Origin: Desulfofustis limnaeus
Lineage (GTDB): Bacteria; Desulfobacterota; Desulfobulbia; Desulfobulbales; Desulfocapsaceae
NCBI RefSeq assembly: GCF_023169885.1
Contig: NZ_AP025516.1
Location: 2,769,501 to 2,833,500 of the forward strand
Length of the DNA stretch: 64,000 bases
Direction: 5' to 3'
This document shows positions 1 to 9,243 of the stretch, piece by piece (the stretch's first letter is position 1; every line of letters begins with the position of its first letter). The notes under the pieces were generated by a model. That model was given only the letters and a program-made list of their open reading frames with translations. It did not search any database and was not told where the DNA came from. Made by a program: the position numbers and the translations under genes.

Positions 1-608
1 TCACCGCCACCCAGATGCTCGAATCGATGATTACCAACCCGACCCCGACCCGCGCCGAAGCCAGCGACGTGACCAACGCCATCTTCGACGGCACCGATGC
101 GGTCATGCTCTCCGGGGAAACCGCCGTCGGGCGCCATCCCCTCGAAGCGGTCCGATTCCTGGCTCGCACGGCCATTATCAGCGAAGCGGCATTGGACTAT
201 GAAGCCATTCTGGCCGAAGGACTGCGCCACCGCCGACCGGTGGTGGCGGATGCCATCTCCTACGCCTCATGCGCCACTGCCGCCGATTTATCGGCGGCGG
301 CAATCATTTCGGCCACTACCTCCGGTTCCACCGCCTTGCGGGTGGCCCGTTATCGCCCACAAACGCCGATCATCGCCATCAGCCCGGAACCCGGCAGTCT
401 GAGAAAGATGCAATTGGTGCGAGGCGTGGTGCCGCTCTCCTGCGAGCGGGCCCAGACCATGGACCACCAGATCGAACTGGCCATACGGGTAGCGCGACAG
501 GAAGAGCTGGTCAGGCCCGGGGATCTGGTGATCATCACCGCCGGTTTTCCGCTCCACACCAGCGGCACCACCAACATGCTCAAGGTCCATCAGATCGGCG
601 AGGGATGA
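1..608 (+). CDS. pyk: Pyruvate kinase, C-terminal part (partial)
   Basis: Pyruvate kinase transfers the phosphate of phosphoenolpyruvate to ADP in the last step of glycolysis. The frame is open from base 3 and the window starts inside the gene, so the start and most of the catalytic barrel are missing; about 201 residues remain. The segment [18 protein letters not shown] followed by [14 protein letters not shown] is the conserved end of the A domain of this family. The rest is the C-terminal domain, ending [10 protein letters not shown], which is a normal end. The arfB start lies 18 bases downstream on the same strand, so the two may be cotranscribed. Identity is seen directly from the motifs; the missing part cannot be judged. 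Confidence 0.95.
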   Translation, partial: TATQMLESMITNPTPTRAEASDVTNAIFDGTDAVMLSGETAVGRHPLEAVRFLARTAIISEAALDYEAILAEGLRHRRPVVADAISYASCATAADLSAAAIISATTSGSTALRVARYRPQTPIIAISPEPGSLRKMQLVRGVVPLSCERAQTMDHQIELAIRVARQEELVRPGDLVIITAGFPLHTSGTTNMLKVHQIGEG

Positions 609-626
609 CGCCCGCCTTTACCTGCC

Positions 627-1046
627 ATGCTGCGTATCAACGAAACCCTGGCCATTCCGCTAACCGAGATCGAGATCACCCAAATCCGGGCCGCCGGTCC
701 GGGCGGGCAGAACGTCAACAAAGTGGCCAACTCCATCCATCTGCGCTTTCCGATCGCTCCATCCTCCCTGCCGGAGAGCTGTAAAAAGCGGCTGTTGTCC
801 AGCGGTGACCGCCGGATCACCGGCGACGGCGTGCTGGTCATCAAAGCGCAGAGCTTTCGCAGCACCGAAAAGAATCGAGAGGACGCCCTGCACCGTTTGC
901 GACTGCTTGTGCTGGCGGCACTGAAAACGCCGAAGAAACGGGTGCCGACCGCCCCTTCCAAGGCGGCTCGCAAGCGACGAATCGAACAAAAACAACACCG
1001 CGGCTCAATCAAATCCATGCGCCGGAAGATGACGGCGGAGGAGTGA
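627..1046 (+). CDS. arfB: ArfB-type peptidyl-tRNA hydrolase (ribosome rescue)
   Basis: ArfB (YaeJ) releases the nascent chain from ribosomes stalled on broken mRNA by hydrolysing peptidyl-tRNA. The 139-residue length matches the family. The GGQ catalytic motif is at residues 26-28 within RAAGPGGQNVNKVANSIHLR, and there is no codon-recognition domain as in RF1/RF2. The C-terminus is rich in Lys and Arg (KAARKRRIEQKQHRGSIKS), as expected for the tail that enters the empty mRNA channel. The stop codon overlaps the GTG start of the next gene. Only the family's known role supports the function. Confidence 0.92.
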   Translation: MLRINETLAIPLTEIEITQIRAAGPGGQNVNKVANSIHLRFPIAPSSLPESCKKRLLSSGDRRITGDGVLVIKAQSFRSTEKNREDALHRLRLLVLAALKTPKKRVPTAPSKAARKRRIEQKQHRGSIKSMRRKMTAEE

Positions 1047-1885
1047 ACGAGCCAGCCATGCTGCCGCATACCTTCTGCCATCTGAGCGGCGTCGGGCCGG
1101 CCACCGAACGGCGCTGGTGGGCTAACGGCATCCAGTGTTGGGAAGAGGCCCTCAGCGCCGACCTGGCCGTGCCACGCAGCGGCCGGACTGTCGTGATGAG
1201 GGAATTGGAGGAATCAAGGCGGGCTCTGGCAGCCGATCCGCATTTTTTCACCGACCGGCTGCCCGGCCATCAAGCTTGGCGGATCTTTCCCCACTTTCGA
1301 GAACACACCGCCTACCTGGACATAGAGACCTGTCCGGCCGGCGACTTCTGTGACATCACCGCCATCACCCTCTACGACGGACACTCCGTTCGGGTCTATG
1401 TCAACGGACACAATCTCGACGATTTTCCCGGCGACCTCGAAGTGTTCTCGGTTCTCGTCAGCTACAACGGCAGAAGCTTCGATATCCCGGTAATCGAACG
1501 TTTTTTCCACCTCAGGGTCGAGCAGGCGCACATCGACCTGCGCCATGTGCTCGCAAGGCTCGGCTGTCGCGGCGGCCTCAAGGGCTGCGAAAAACAATTC
1601 GGCATTCACCGGGGCCTGCTGGACGGCGTCGACGGTTCCAGCGCCGTCGCGCTGTGGCGCCAGTACCAGCGATACGACGACCAGGCGGCGCTGCAGACGT
1701 TGCTCGCCTACAATGTGGAAGATACGGTTAATCTGGAACGATTGATGGTCGAGGCCTACAACCGTCACCGATTGTTGACCCCGTTTGGCGACACAGGGTT
1801 GATCTCGTACCCCGAACCGCCGCTGCTCCCCTATGATGCCGACGCGGAAACCGTCAGTCGGTTGCTGACGACGACACGACCCTGA
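1043..1885 (+). CDS. RNase H-like 3'-5' exonuclease (YprB-type)
   Basis: Predicted nuclease of the RNase H-like/DnaQ superfamily, 280 residues. An acidic pair typical of exonuclease motif I is seen at D93 and E95 (YLDIETCP). Further motifs are LVSYNGRSFDIPVIERFF, HIDLRHVLARLG and, near the C-terminus, AYNVEDTVNLERLM, which carry the remaining metal-binding acidic residues. The N-terminus (LSGVGPATERRWW) looks like a helix-hairpin-helix DNA-binding element. The GTG start at 1043 overlaps the arfB stop; an in-frame ATG at 1058 is an alternative. The stop codon directly abuts that of the convergent MBL gene (TGATCA), so no spacer exists there. The substrate is unknown. Confidence 0.8.
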   Translation: MNEPAMLPHTFCHLSGVGPATERRWWANGIQCWEEALSADLAVPRSGRTVVMRELEESRRALAADPHFFTDRLPGHQAWRIFPHFREHTAYLDIETCPAGDFCDITAITLYDGHSVRVYVNGHNLDDFPGDLEVFSVLVSYNGRSFDIPVIERFFHLRVEQAHIDLRHVLARLGCRGGLKGCEKQFGIHRGLLDGVDGSSAVALWRQYQRYDDQAALQTLLAYNVEDTVNLERLMVEAYNRHRLLTPFGDTGLISYPEPPLLPYDADAETVSRLLTTTRP

Positions 1886-2812
1886 TCACCGCGGACAGAG
1901 ATCGACCTCCAGTCCTTCTCTGGCAAAAAAAACTTCCATACTGCCGTAGGCCCCCGGCTGGCAATATTTCGCAGCCAGCGCATCGATCTGGTCGTCGGTT
2001 CGATCAGGGTCGTGATGAAAAAAGGCGAGCCGTTTCACCCCGGCCCGCTGGGCAGCAGCCAAGGCCTGCTCATAGGTGGAATGGCCCCAGCCGATCTTGC
2101 CGGCGTATTCTTGCTCGGTGTACTGAGCGTCGTGAATCAACAGATCGGCACCCGCAAAAAACTGTTCGATGGCCTCATTCTGTTCTTCAGCCACCACCTG
2201 ACCCTCGTAGGCCATGGCCTCATCATAGTCAGGATGGTCTGGATCGGTAATGAAGAGATTGCGAAACGGCTCGGTATCGTAACAGGTGCATAACACGGTG
2301 CCCTCGAACTCGAAACGGTAGCCAAGGGCCAGGATCGGATGATTGAGGATCTTGGTGGCCAGAGTCACGCCGCTGCCCAGGTCGATGGATGGATCCTCGC
2401 GGAGCCTGATGTAGTCTATATTGGAAGCCAGTTCGCCGACATTGACGGGAAAATAGCGATACTTCATCTGCCCTCCCACCACATCCTGCAACGGGTCGTC
2501 CTCGAAACTCACCGGACCGTAGACCCGCAGCCTGGTCGCGGGGATATAGATCGGGGTGAAATAGGGAAAACCCATGATGTGATCCCAGTGGGTATGGGAC
2601 AAAAAGAGATCGATATCCAACGGGCCCCGAGGCAGGTCGTGCTTCATCAGATGGTTGCCGAGTTCGCGGATACCGGTACCGGCATCGATGACGATGATCT
2701 TGCCGAGCCGATCGATCCTCAGTTCCAGGCAGGCACTGTTCCCGCCATATTTTACGGTCCGAGGCCCGGGACAGGGGAGCGAACCGCGCACCCCCCAGAA
2801 GCGTAATTTCAT
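1886..2812 (-). CDS. MBL-fold metallo-hydrolase
   Basis: A 308-residue protein of the metallo-beta-lactamase fold. The metal-binding motif is SHTHWDHIMGF, with further ligand candidates in HDAQYTEQEY, WGHSTYEQA and FHHDPDRTDDQ. The N-terminus MKLRFWGVRGSLPCPG is typical of the phosphodiesterase-like branch. I chose the ATG at 2812 and not the longer frame to 2839 because GGAGAG lies 6 bases before it and homology-like sequence starts there. It follows the HDOD gene by 23 bases on the same strand, suggesting an operon and perhaps a signalling role such as cyclic-nucleotide turnover. That role is inference; the substrate cannot be read from sequence. Confidence 0.85.
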   Translation of the reverse strand: MKLRFWGVRGSLPCPGPRTVKYGGNSACLELRIDRLGKIIVIDAGTGIRELGNHLMKHDLPRGPLDIDLFLSHTHWDHIMGFPYFTPIYIPATRLRVYGPVSFEDDPLQDVVGGQMKYRYFPVNVGELASNIDYIRLREDPSIDLGSGVTLATKILNHPILALGYRFEFEGTVLCTCYDTEPFRNLFITDPDHPDYDEAMAYEGQVVAEEQNEAIEQFFAGADLLIHDAQYTEQEYAGKIGWGHSTYEQALAAAQRAGVKRLAFFHHDPDRTDDQIDALAAKYCQPGAYGSMEVFFAREGLEVDLCPR

Positions 2813-2835
2813 GGGTTTCTCTCCACCTGAAGATT

Positions 2836-3696
2836 TCAAATCTGGAGGAAAATCTGCGCTTTTTCTATCTCTGCCTCAATATTGGTGCGGATGGTGACAA
2901 ATTCCTGCCAATCCAGGCCGGTCATGGCGAGCAGGTGATTCAGCGTCTGCTCGGCTGGGTAGATATCGCCGGCATAACCGATATCGTAGATATTGGAATA
3001 GATATTGCCAAGGGCGACAAAAGCGGTCTGTCGACGAACGGTATCCCGGGAGCTTTGCGGGTTGTGATGAAAACCGATGCATTGCGAGATGGCCTCGTTC
3101 AGTTTCCACTTGTCGGCGATCAGCAGCCCCACTTCCTGATGGTCGATCCCGAGCAACTCGCGTTCAACGTCTATCAGTGGCACCTGTTCCGCTCCGGCTA
3201 CTCGTATCACCTCGGCGTACTCGTCACCATACGGTATCTTGCCGAGATCGTGGAGCAGGCCGGCGATGAAGAACTCTTCCCGTTCCATGACCGGAATGTC
3301 TTTGCTCTGAGCGAGAAGTTTGGCGCTGACGCCGACGCTGATCGAATGGGCCCAAAAGTGGGAAACGGGCAGCACCCGCGACTTTTTGACGCCTGCGACG
3401 GTTTTGATGATCGCAGTCGACAGCGCCATGTTCTTGACGGTATTGAGGCCGAGCATGGTGATGGCCCGGGTCAACGAGGTCACTTTGTTGACCAGCGAGT
3501 AGTAAGCGGAATTGATCAGCTTGAGAACCTGACCGGTCAATACCGGGTCGAGGGATATGACCTTGTTCAACTCATTCGGCGAGGCATCGGCACGACTGCA
3601 GATCTCCATCACCTTGCCGACGGTCGTCGACAGGCTCGGCATCCGGCTGATGAACTTTTCAATCTGCTTGCGGTGCGCGACAGGGTCTACAGACAT
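2836..3696 (-). CDS. HDOD domain signalling protein
   Basis: A 286-residue HDOD-domain protein. The family is related to HD phosphohydrolases but usually lacks their full metal site and acts as an output or scaffold in bacterial signal transduction. Recognised segments are the N-terminal ISRMPSLSTTVGKVMEICS, then LDPVLTGQVLKLINSAYYS, ITMLGLNTVKNMALSTAI, FFIAGLLHDLGKIPYG and GIDHQEVGLLIADKW. The HD of LLHDLGK is kept. It stands alone, without fused receiver or GGDEF domain. The MBL gene follows by 23 bases. No transmembrane segment or signal peptide is visible, so it should be cytosolic. Confidence 0.85.
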   Translation of the reverse strand: MSVDPVAHRKQIEKFISRMPSLSTTVGKVMEICSRADASPNELNKVISLDPVLTGQVLKLINSAYYSLVNKVTSLTRAITMLGLNTVKNMALSTAIIKTVAGVKKSRVLPVSHFWAHSISVGVSAKLLAQSKDIPVMEREEFFIAGLLHDLGKIPYGDEYAEVIRVAGAEQVPLIDVERELLGIDHQEVGLLIADKWKLNEAISQCIGFHHNPQSSRDTVRRQTAFVALGNIYSNIYDIGYAGDIYPAEQTLNHLLAMTGLDWQEFVTIRTNIEAEIEKAQIFLQI

Positions 3697-3851
3697 TGGA
3701 CAACTCTCAAATCCCCTTGAGGATCAAATATTTACGACACCTAGGGGTAATTTTATCCAAATACCATGACCAGGTCAAGCCCGGAAGATTCTTTCCCCCA
3801 AAGAAAGAGACGTGCGACAAGGAACTTCCTCTGTCATCGTCGCTGTCGCGG

Positions 3852-5573
3852 TCAATGGCCGACCATGGCAGCATTGGGAAAACTGAGGAGCAACCAGAGA
3901 TAGACGGCAAGCAAGACCGCCACCCAGATGACCATGTGGCCGGTGGGACGGGTGACCGATCCGCGCCCTCCGGGATAGTGGAGCTGTGCCAGATAATTGA
4001 TCAGACCAGTGATCCGAGACAAGCACCACTCGCGAAAGTTCCGGTCGAGCTGCCAGACCCGACTGAACCCTGCTCCGATAAGGCGTGGAGCAAATCGTCG
4101 ATACAGCCATTCGGCATCGAGATTGACCGAGTGGAGCTCGGGGGGATACATTTTCTGCAGGTTCAACCAGACAAAAGCCAATGCCGAGAAGAACAGGAGT
4201 TGGGTCTGGGTCAACACGTGCGTTGCATCGTAGGGGTTATAGCCGGTATCAAAAGGCAGCAGTTGATACACCCATTGGGGATACACGCCGATGGCAACGC
4301 AGAGGACGGCGGCGATAGTCATGGCGGTGAGCATGTTGGTCGGCGGCTCGCTGGTACGTATCCCGGAATCATGGGCAAAGAAGGCAAAATACGGGATTTT
4401 GATACCGGCGTGATGAAAAACGCCAGCTGAGGCAAACAACAGCATCAGCCATACCCAATCATACCCTTCCTCCAGAGCTGCGGCCATTACCATCGATTTG
4501 CTGACAAAGCCGCTGAACAGCGGAAACGCCGAGATGGATGCCGCACCGACGATACACAGGAGGGCCGTCTTGGGCATGCTCTTGTAAAGACCGCCGAGAT
4601 CGGACCCGTTGATTCTCCCAGTCATATGCAGCACCGCCCCCATGGACATGAACAGCAAGCCCTTGAAGATGATGTCATTGAAGGCATGCGAGACGGCACC
4701 ATTGATCGACAGAGCCGTACCAATGCCGATACCGCAGACCATGAATCCGACCTGGTTGATCAGACTGTAGGCGAGAACCCGGCGCAGATCGTTTTCGATG
4801 ACGGCAAAAAAGATAGGAAAACAAGTCATCGCCGCTCCGATGAAGACCAGCAGTTCGGTACCGGGGAAACTACGGGCCAGCGCATAGACGGCAACTTTGG
4901 TGGTAAAGGCGCTGAGGAAAACGGTTCCGGTCGGGGTCGCTTCCGGATAGGCATCGGTCAGCCAGTTATGCAGCAACGGGAAGCAGGCCTTGATGCCAAA
5001 CGCAAGAAAGATCAGCCAGCTGCCAACACCGTCCAGGCCGATGTAGCCGAAGGCCAACGAACCGGTGGCAGAGCCATGGGCCAGCAGACCGGCCAGCAGG
5101 ATAACGCCGGACAATACCTGAATGATCAAATAGCGCAGGCCGGCCACATAGGAGCGTTCGGTACGCCGCGCCCAGATAAGAAAGACCGAAGAAACGGCGA
5201 GCAATTCCCAGAAAACAAACAGAGTCAGCAGATCTCCGGCAAAAACGGCACCCAGGGCGGCAGCGGCGTAGACCAGCGCCGCCACCTGCTGCAGCGTGTC
5301 CTTGACATGCAAAGCGAAGATCACACCGATAAGCGCAGCAATATGAAAGACGTAGCCAAACATCAGACTCAGCTTGTCGACCCGGTACGGCATCAGATCG
5401 TAGCCGAGAAAAGAGAGTTGCACGCTGGTCCCGGCCGGGACCTGGAGCAGAAGCAGACCGGAAACGACAATCACCGCCAGGGTCACAGCACCGCGCAGCC
5501 AGCCGCGGGTAATCAAGGCGAGCAGCGCACCGATCAGCAGCGGAACGAAAGCGGGAATCTCAGGACTCCACAT
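3852..5573 (-). CDS. Proton-conducting antiporter subunit, MrpD/NuoLMN-like (third copy)
   Basis: A 573-residue polytopic membrane protein of the family shared by Mrp antiporter subunits A/D and complex I subunits NuoL/M/N. Hydrophobic segments run through most of the length; WLTDAYPEATPTGTVFLSAFTTK and VSHAFNDIIFKGLLFMSMGAV are hallmark channel segments with conserved Lys and His. A soluble C-terminal stretch (about residues 455-530) precedes a last membrane helix. The start at ATG 5573 is preceded by GGAGG; a GTG at 5579 is possible. It overlaps the upstream 98-residue gene and ends the operon. It probably moves H+ or Na+ across the inner membrane. Direction and ion are not visible. Confidence 0.85.
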   Translation of the reverse strand: MWSPEIPAFVPLLIGALLALITRGWLRGAVTLAVIVVSGLLLLQVPAGTSVQLSFLGYDLMPYRVDKLSLMFGYVFHIAALIGVIFALHVKDTLQQVAALVYAAAALGAVFAGDLLTLFVFWELLAVSSVFLIWARRTERSYVAGLRYLIIQVLSGVILLAGLLAHGSATGSLAFGYIGLDGVGSWLIFLAFGIKACFPLLHNWLTDAYPEATPTGTVFLSAFTTKVAVYALARSFPGTELLVFIGAAMTCFPIFFAVIENDLRRVLAYSLINQVGFMVCGIGIGTALSINGAVSHAFNDIIFKGLLFMSMGAVLHMTGRINGSDLGGLYKSMPKTALLCIVGAASISAFPLFSGFVSKSMVMAAALEEGYDWVWLMLLFASAGVFHHAGIKIPYFAFFAHDSGIRTSEPPTNMLTAMTIAAVLCVAIGVYPQWVYQLLPFDTGYNPYDATHVLTQTQLLFFSALAFVWLNLQKMYPPELHSVNLDAEWLYRRFAPRLIGAGFSRVWQLDRNFREWCLSRITGLINYLAQLHYPGGRGSVTRPTGHMVIWVAVLLAVYLWLLLSFPNAAMVGH

Positions 5574-5856
5574 GATCACCTCCGTCGGCGCCGCTCTTCA
5601 TGACCAGTTCCTCACGATCGTAATAATCCTCGTCACGCATTAAAAAGGTTCTCATCCACTTGGCTATCAAGACCAGGACCACACAGCCGACGAATCCGTA
5701 CACCGCATAGAACCCTACCAGCCGCTCCCACGGATGCACGAGATGGCGGTGGATGACAAAGTCCAGAGCGAACAGAATGCCGCAACAGGTGTAAAGCAGG
5801 TACAGAACGCGTTTGACGTTTTTGGGGTCGTCGAAGATATGCTTTTTTTCCGCCAT
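5560..5856 (-). CDS. Small membrane protein in the Mrp-like operon
   Basis: A 98-residue protein with two hydrophobic segments, around LYLLYTCCGILFALDFVIH and GFYAVYGFVGCVVLVLIAKW, followed by a charged tail (RDEDYYDREELVMKSGADGG). It lies between two large MrpD-like genes, 14 bases after one and overlapping the next by about 14 bases, so it is translated with them. I do not recognise a named subunit. Its position suggests an accessory or linker subunit of the antiporter complex, which is inference. Confidence 0.7.
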   Translation of the reverse strand: MAEKKHIFDDPKNVKRVLYLLYTCCGILFALDFVIHRHLVHPWERLVGFYAVYGFVGCVVLVLIAKWMRTFLMRDEDYYDREELVMKSGADGGDHVES

Positions 5857-5870
5857 AACCGCTTCCGTCC

Positions 5871-7331
5871 TCAGGAAAGAATCGACGTCGCCAGCCGGTA
5901 CAGGGGATCGGCGAAGAAAAACAGAACGATACAGCCCAACGCCGTAACGCTCAGGGCGAGCAGTGACGGCAGTGGTGCCTCCTTCATCCCGACCGGTCGC
6001 TCCACACCATCATTGGGGAAAAATGCGCGCATGGGAATGGGGAGCAAGTAGGCGATATTGAGTAGGGAACTAATCATCAACACGGCCATGATTATACCCT
6101 GGCCGGCGTCGAAGGCGCCGATCATCAGGAACCACTTGCTCCATGACCCGCCCGCCGGAGGAAGCCCGATGATACTGAGGCTGCCAATAAAGAATGCAGC
6201 CATGGTGATCGGCATCTGTCGTCCAAGGCCCCGCATCTCACTGATTTCGGTTTTATGGGTAGCGACCATAATGGCGCCAGCACAAAAGAACAGCGTTATC
6301 TTGCCCAAGGCATGCATGGCAATATGCATGGCGCCGCCAACGATTCCGGCGCTGGTGGCAAGCAGGGCGCCAATGGTGATGTAGCTGAGTTGACTGACCG
6401 TCGAGTATGCCAGTCGCGCCTTCAGGTTGTCCTGTCGCATGGCCACCAGAGATGCCAGCAACACGGTGGCCGCCGCCAGGTAGAGAAGGTATTCGGTGGT
6501 CGGCAGTTGTTTCAGCGTGTCGATGCCAAAGACGTAGACACACACCTTGAGAACCGAGAACACACCGGCCTTGACCACGGCGACCGCGTGCAACAGGGCA
6601 CTGACTGGTGTCGGCGCCACCATGGCCGCCGGCAACCAGCGATGAAACGGCATGATGGCCGCCTTGCCGATCCCGAAGATATAGAGGGGCAGGAGCACGG
6701 CTGCAGCACCGAGCATGCTCTCATCGAACAGACCGCCCGGACGAAAGTCCAGAGTACCGGTCACATGCCAGGTAGCGATAATGGCGCATAACAGGAATAA
6801 TATCGAGGTAGTAAGCAGGATCCCCAAGTACGTACGCCCCCCCAATTTGGCCTTCTGCGTCCCCGAATGGGTGACCAACGGGTAGGTGGAGAGGGTAAGA
6901 ACTTCGTAGAAGATGAAGAGCGTAAACAGGTTGGCGGCAAAGGCTATTCCCATCACCGAAGAGATGGCAATGGCAAAACAGGCGAAGAACCTGGTCTGTT
7001 TTTCTTCTTTATGCCCCCGCATGTAACCGATTGAATAAACCGTCGTCACCAGCCATAAACCTCCGGCGACCAAGCCGAACAACATGCCGAGTGGTTCGAT
7101 GGCGAAGGCCACGCGCAGACCGGGGAAAAGTTCCGGACCGTCATAGGCGACCGGCACGCCGCTGGCGGTAAGCCGATACAGGCCGATTACCAGATTGAAC
7201 AGGATCAGGCCGGCGGCAATAGAGACACTTTCTCTAAGATTCGGCATCTTCCCGGTTAGAATGATGCCGAAAACGGCAACCGCCGGGACCAGGATCGTCA
7301 ACAACAACATATTTTCAGGTGAAGCCTGCAT
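5871..7331 (-). CDS. Proton-conducting antiporter subunit, MrpA/D-like (second copy)
   Basis: A 486-residue polytopic protein of the Mrp/NuoL/M/N family. It has FIFYEVLTLSTYPLVTHSG, FHRWLPAAMVAPTPVSALLH followed by AVAVVKAGVFSVLKV, and MHALGKITLFFCAGAIM; the H/K-rich segment ALLHAVAVVKAG is characteristic of MrpA/NuoL-type channels. It starts at 7331, sharing one base with the stop of the 495-residue MrpD gene. It should sit in the inner membrane and carry one of three ion pathways in this complex. Whether it functionally replaces the large MrpA N-terminal part, which is missing here, is inference. Confidence 0.87.
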   Translation of the reverse strand: MQASPENMLLLTILVPAVAVFGIILTGKMPNLRESVSIAAGLILFNLVIGLYRLTASGVPVAYDGPELFPGLRVAFAIEPLGMLFGLVAGGLWLVTTVYSIGYMRGHKEEKQTRFFACFAIAISSVMGIAFAANLFTLFIFYEVLTLSTYPLVTHSGTQKAKLGGRTYLGILLTTSILFLLCAIIATWHVTGTLDFRPGGLFDESMLGAAAVLLPLYIFGIGKAAIMPFHRWLPAAMVAPTPVSALLHAVAVVKAGVFSVLKVCVYVFGIDTLKQLPTTEYLLYLAAATVLLASLVAMRQDNLKARLAYSTVSQLSYITIGALLATSAGIVGGAMHIAMHALGKITLFFCAGAIMVATHKTEISEMRGLGRQMPITMAAFFIGSLSIIGLPPAGGSWSKWFLMIGAFDAGQGIIMAVLMISSLLNIAYLLPIPMRAFFPNDGVERPVGMKEAPLPSLLALSVTALGCIVLFFFADPLYRLATSILS

Positions 7332-8818
7332 CAGTGTCCCGCTCCCAGCAATCCGAACAGCGCCTCTGCCGCCAGCTTGCTGACGCCGACGGTGAGACTG
7401 GTATCAAGACCGAAGTAAATATTGGCCAGCACCAACAACCACACCGGAATCAACTGGCTCAGCGGTGCCTCCCGCACATCGTCCAGAATAATCCGCGGAG
7501 GGGTAAAATAGACCCATTCGACAATCCGCCACACATAGATCAAGGCCAGTAGCGAACTGAGCAACACCAGTACGGTAACGACCCACCATCCCTTTTCCAG
7601 CAAGGCCAGAACCAGATACCACTTGCTGACAAAACCGACCGTGAGCGGCACGCCCACCAGGCTCAACCCGCCAATGACGATGGCAGCCATCGTCCACGGC
7701 ATCTTTCTGCCAAGACCAGCCAGGTGATTGAGCTGCGAACTGTTGATCCGAAACACGATGCTGCCGATGGCCAGGAACAGAGCCCCCTTCATCAGAGCAT
7801 GGTTGAACATGTGGAGCAGCGTCGCGGCCAGACCGAGCTTGGTGCCGATGGCCAAACCGAGGATCATGTACCCAATCTGGGCCACACTGGAATAGGCGAA
7901 CAGTCTTTTGATATTGAGTTGGTAGATGGCCGACACGGAAGCAGCGAAGATACCCACCAACCCGAGCACCAGAAAAATTGCTTTCAACGGTAAGACGCTG
8001 TCGACGTAGTCAATGCCGAAGATCGAGAACACATACCGGATGAGGACGTAGACCGCTACTTTGGTAGAGGTTGCGGCCAAAAAAGCGGTGGCGATCGATG
8101 GGGCAAACGCATAGGCGTTGGGCAACCAGAGATGCAACGGGAACAAAGCCAGCTTCAAGCACACACCGACAATGAAAAACCCGAAAGCACTGAGCACGGT
8201 ACGCGAATGGTTGACTTCCGGCAGCCGTTCGGCGAGGTCATACATGTTGAGCGTCCCGGTCATCATGTACATCAATCCGACACCGATGATGATAAACGTG
8301 GCGCCGATGGTGCCCATGATCAGGTATTGATATGAGGCGGTCAACGCCCGTCGGTCCGTCCCAAGAGCGATCAGGGTGTATGATGAAAGAGCAGAAATCT
8401 CGAGGAAGACAAAAACGTTGAAGGCATCACCCGTAGCCAGGATGCCGAGCAATCCGGTCAGGCAGAGCAGGTAAGCCGAATAGAAATAGGTGTGGCGATT
8501 TTCCGGCAGCTCACGCTTGATGCTGCTCTGCGCCGCCACCAGGACGACGGTGCTTATGCCTGAGACGAGCAGCAACAAATAACTGTTGAGATAATCGATA
8601 CGGTACTCGATACCCCAGGGAGCCGCCCAGCCCCCCAGTTCATAAACGAGGACTCCGTTGGCAGCCACTTGGGAAAGCAGCCCGCAACTGATCAGAAAAG
8701 CGGCACCGCTGACCACTATGGCAAACAGACCGACCAGGCGCGGAATCTGCAGCAGGAGACAGAGCGGGGCGCCGATCAGCGGTATGATGACCTGGAGGAC
8801 AGGATAGTGGTAGCTCAC
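7331..8818 (-). CDS. mrpD: Antiporter subunit MrpD-like (first copy)
   Basis: A 495-residue polytopic protein with the best match to MrpD: FVFLEISALSSYTLIALG, LHLWLPNAYAFAPSIATAFL followed by AATSTKVAVYVLIRYVF, and LLHMFNHALMKGALFLAIGS carry the conserved Glu, Lys and His of the channel. It overlaps the MrpC-like gene by 4 bases (8815-8818) and is followed directly by another D-type subunit. In known Mrp complexes MrpC and MrpD form the core antiporter pair in the inner membrane. The gene symbol is by family, not by experiment. Confidence 0.88.
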   Translation of the reverse strand: MSYHYPVLQVIIPLIGAPLCLLLQIPRLVGLFAIVVSGAAFLISCGLLSQVAANGVLVYELGGWAAPWGIEYRIDYLNSYLLLLVSGISTVVLVAAQSSIKRELPENRHTYFYSAYLLCLTGLLGILATGDAFNVFVFLEISALSSYTLIALGTDRRALTASYQYLIMGTIGATFIIIGVGLMYMMTGTLNMYDLAERLPEVNHSRTVLSAFGFFIVGVCLKLALFPLHLWLPNAYAFAPSIATAFLAATSTKVAVYVLIRYVFSIFGIDYVDSVLPLKAIFLVLGLVGIFAASVSAIYQLNIKRLFAYSSVAQIGYMILGLAIGTKLGLAATLLHMFNHALMKGALFLAIGSIVFRINSSQLNHLAGLGRKMPWTMAAIVIGGLSLVGVPLTVGFVSKWYLVLALLEKGWWVVTVLVLLSSLLALIYVWRIVEWVYFTPPRIILDDVREAPLSQLIPVWLLVLANIYFGLDTSLTVGVSKLAAEALFGLLGAGH

Positions 8819-9243
8819 TCTTCTAGACTCTTGGGGCTGAGGATATGGTTCTTCTTAAACCCGTAGGCTTCCAATTGGCACTCCAACTGGTCTTGAGCGT
8901 TTTGCTGCTGAATCTCGTGCTCTTCGATGGAACCGTATGCTTCCTGAATCCGCACCACCAGAGCCAGACCCAGAGCGGTCGTGGCGATTCCCACGACAAT
9001 CGCCGTCAGAATCAGGACATGCGGCAGAGGATTGGAATAGAGCTGCCATTTGTCATCAAGGATCGGTGCCGTCCCCCCGGAGATTTTTCCCATGCTGATG
9101 TAGAGGTAGAAGACCGCCGTCTGGAATATGGTCAGACCAATCAGTTTTTTGATCAGGTTTTCATGGGCTATGACGATATAGAAGCCGATCCCCATCAAAA
9201 GACAGACAATCCAGTAATTGTATAACCCGATAAAGCTATCCAT
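8815..9243 (-). CDS. mrpC: Antiporter subunit MrpC-like (NuoK family)
   Basis: A 142-residue NuoK-like membrane protein with three hydrophobic helices in the first 100 residues (LYNYWIVCLLMGIGFYIVIA, LIGLTIFQTAVFYLYISMG, LPHVLILTAIVVGIATTALG). The charged 40-residue tail (ending KNHILSPKSLEE) is longer than usual for this family. It shares one base with the stop of the upstream gene and overlaps mrpD by 4 bases, which fits tight translational coupling. In Mrp complexes this subunit lies beside MrpD in the proton path. Confidence 0.87.
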   Translation of the reverse strand: MDSFIGLYNYWIVCLLMGIGFYIVIAHENLIKKLIGLTIFQTAVFYLYISMGKISGGTAPILDDKWQLYSNPLPHVLILTAIVVGIATTALGLALVVRIQEAYGSIEEHEIQQQNAQDQLECQLEAYGFKKNHILSPKSLEE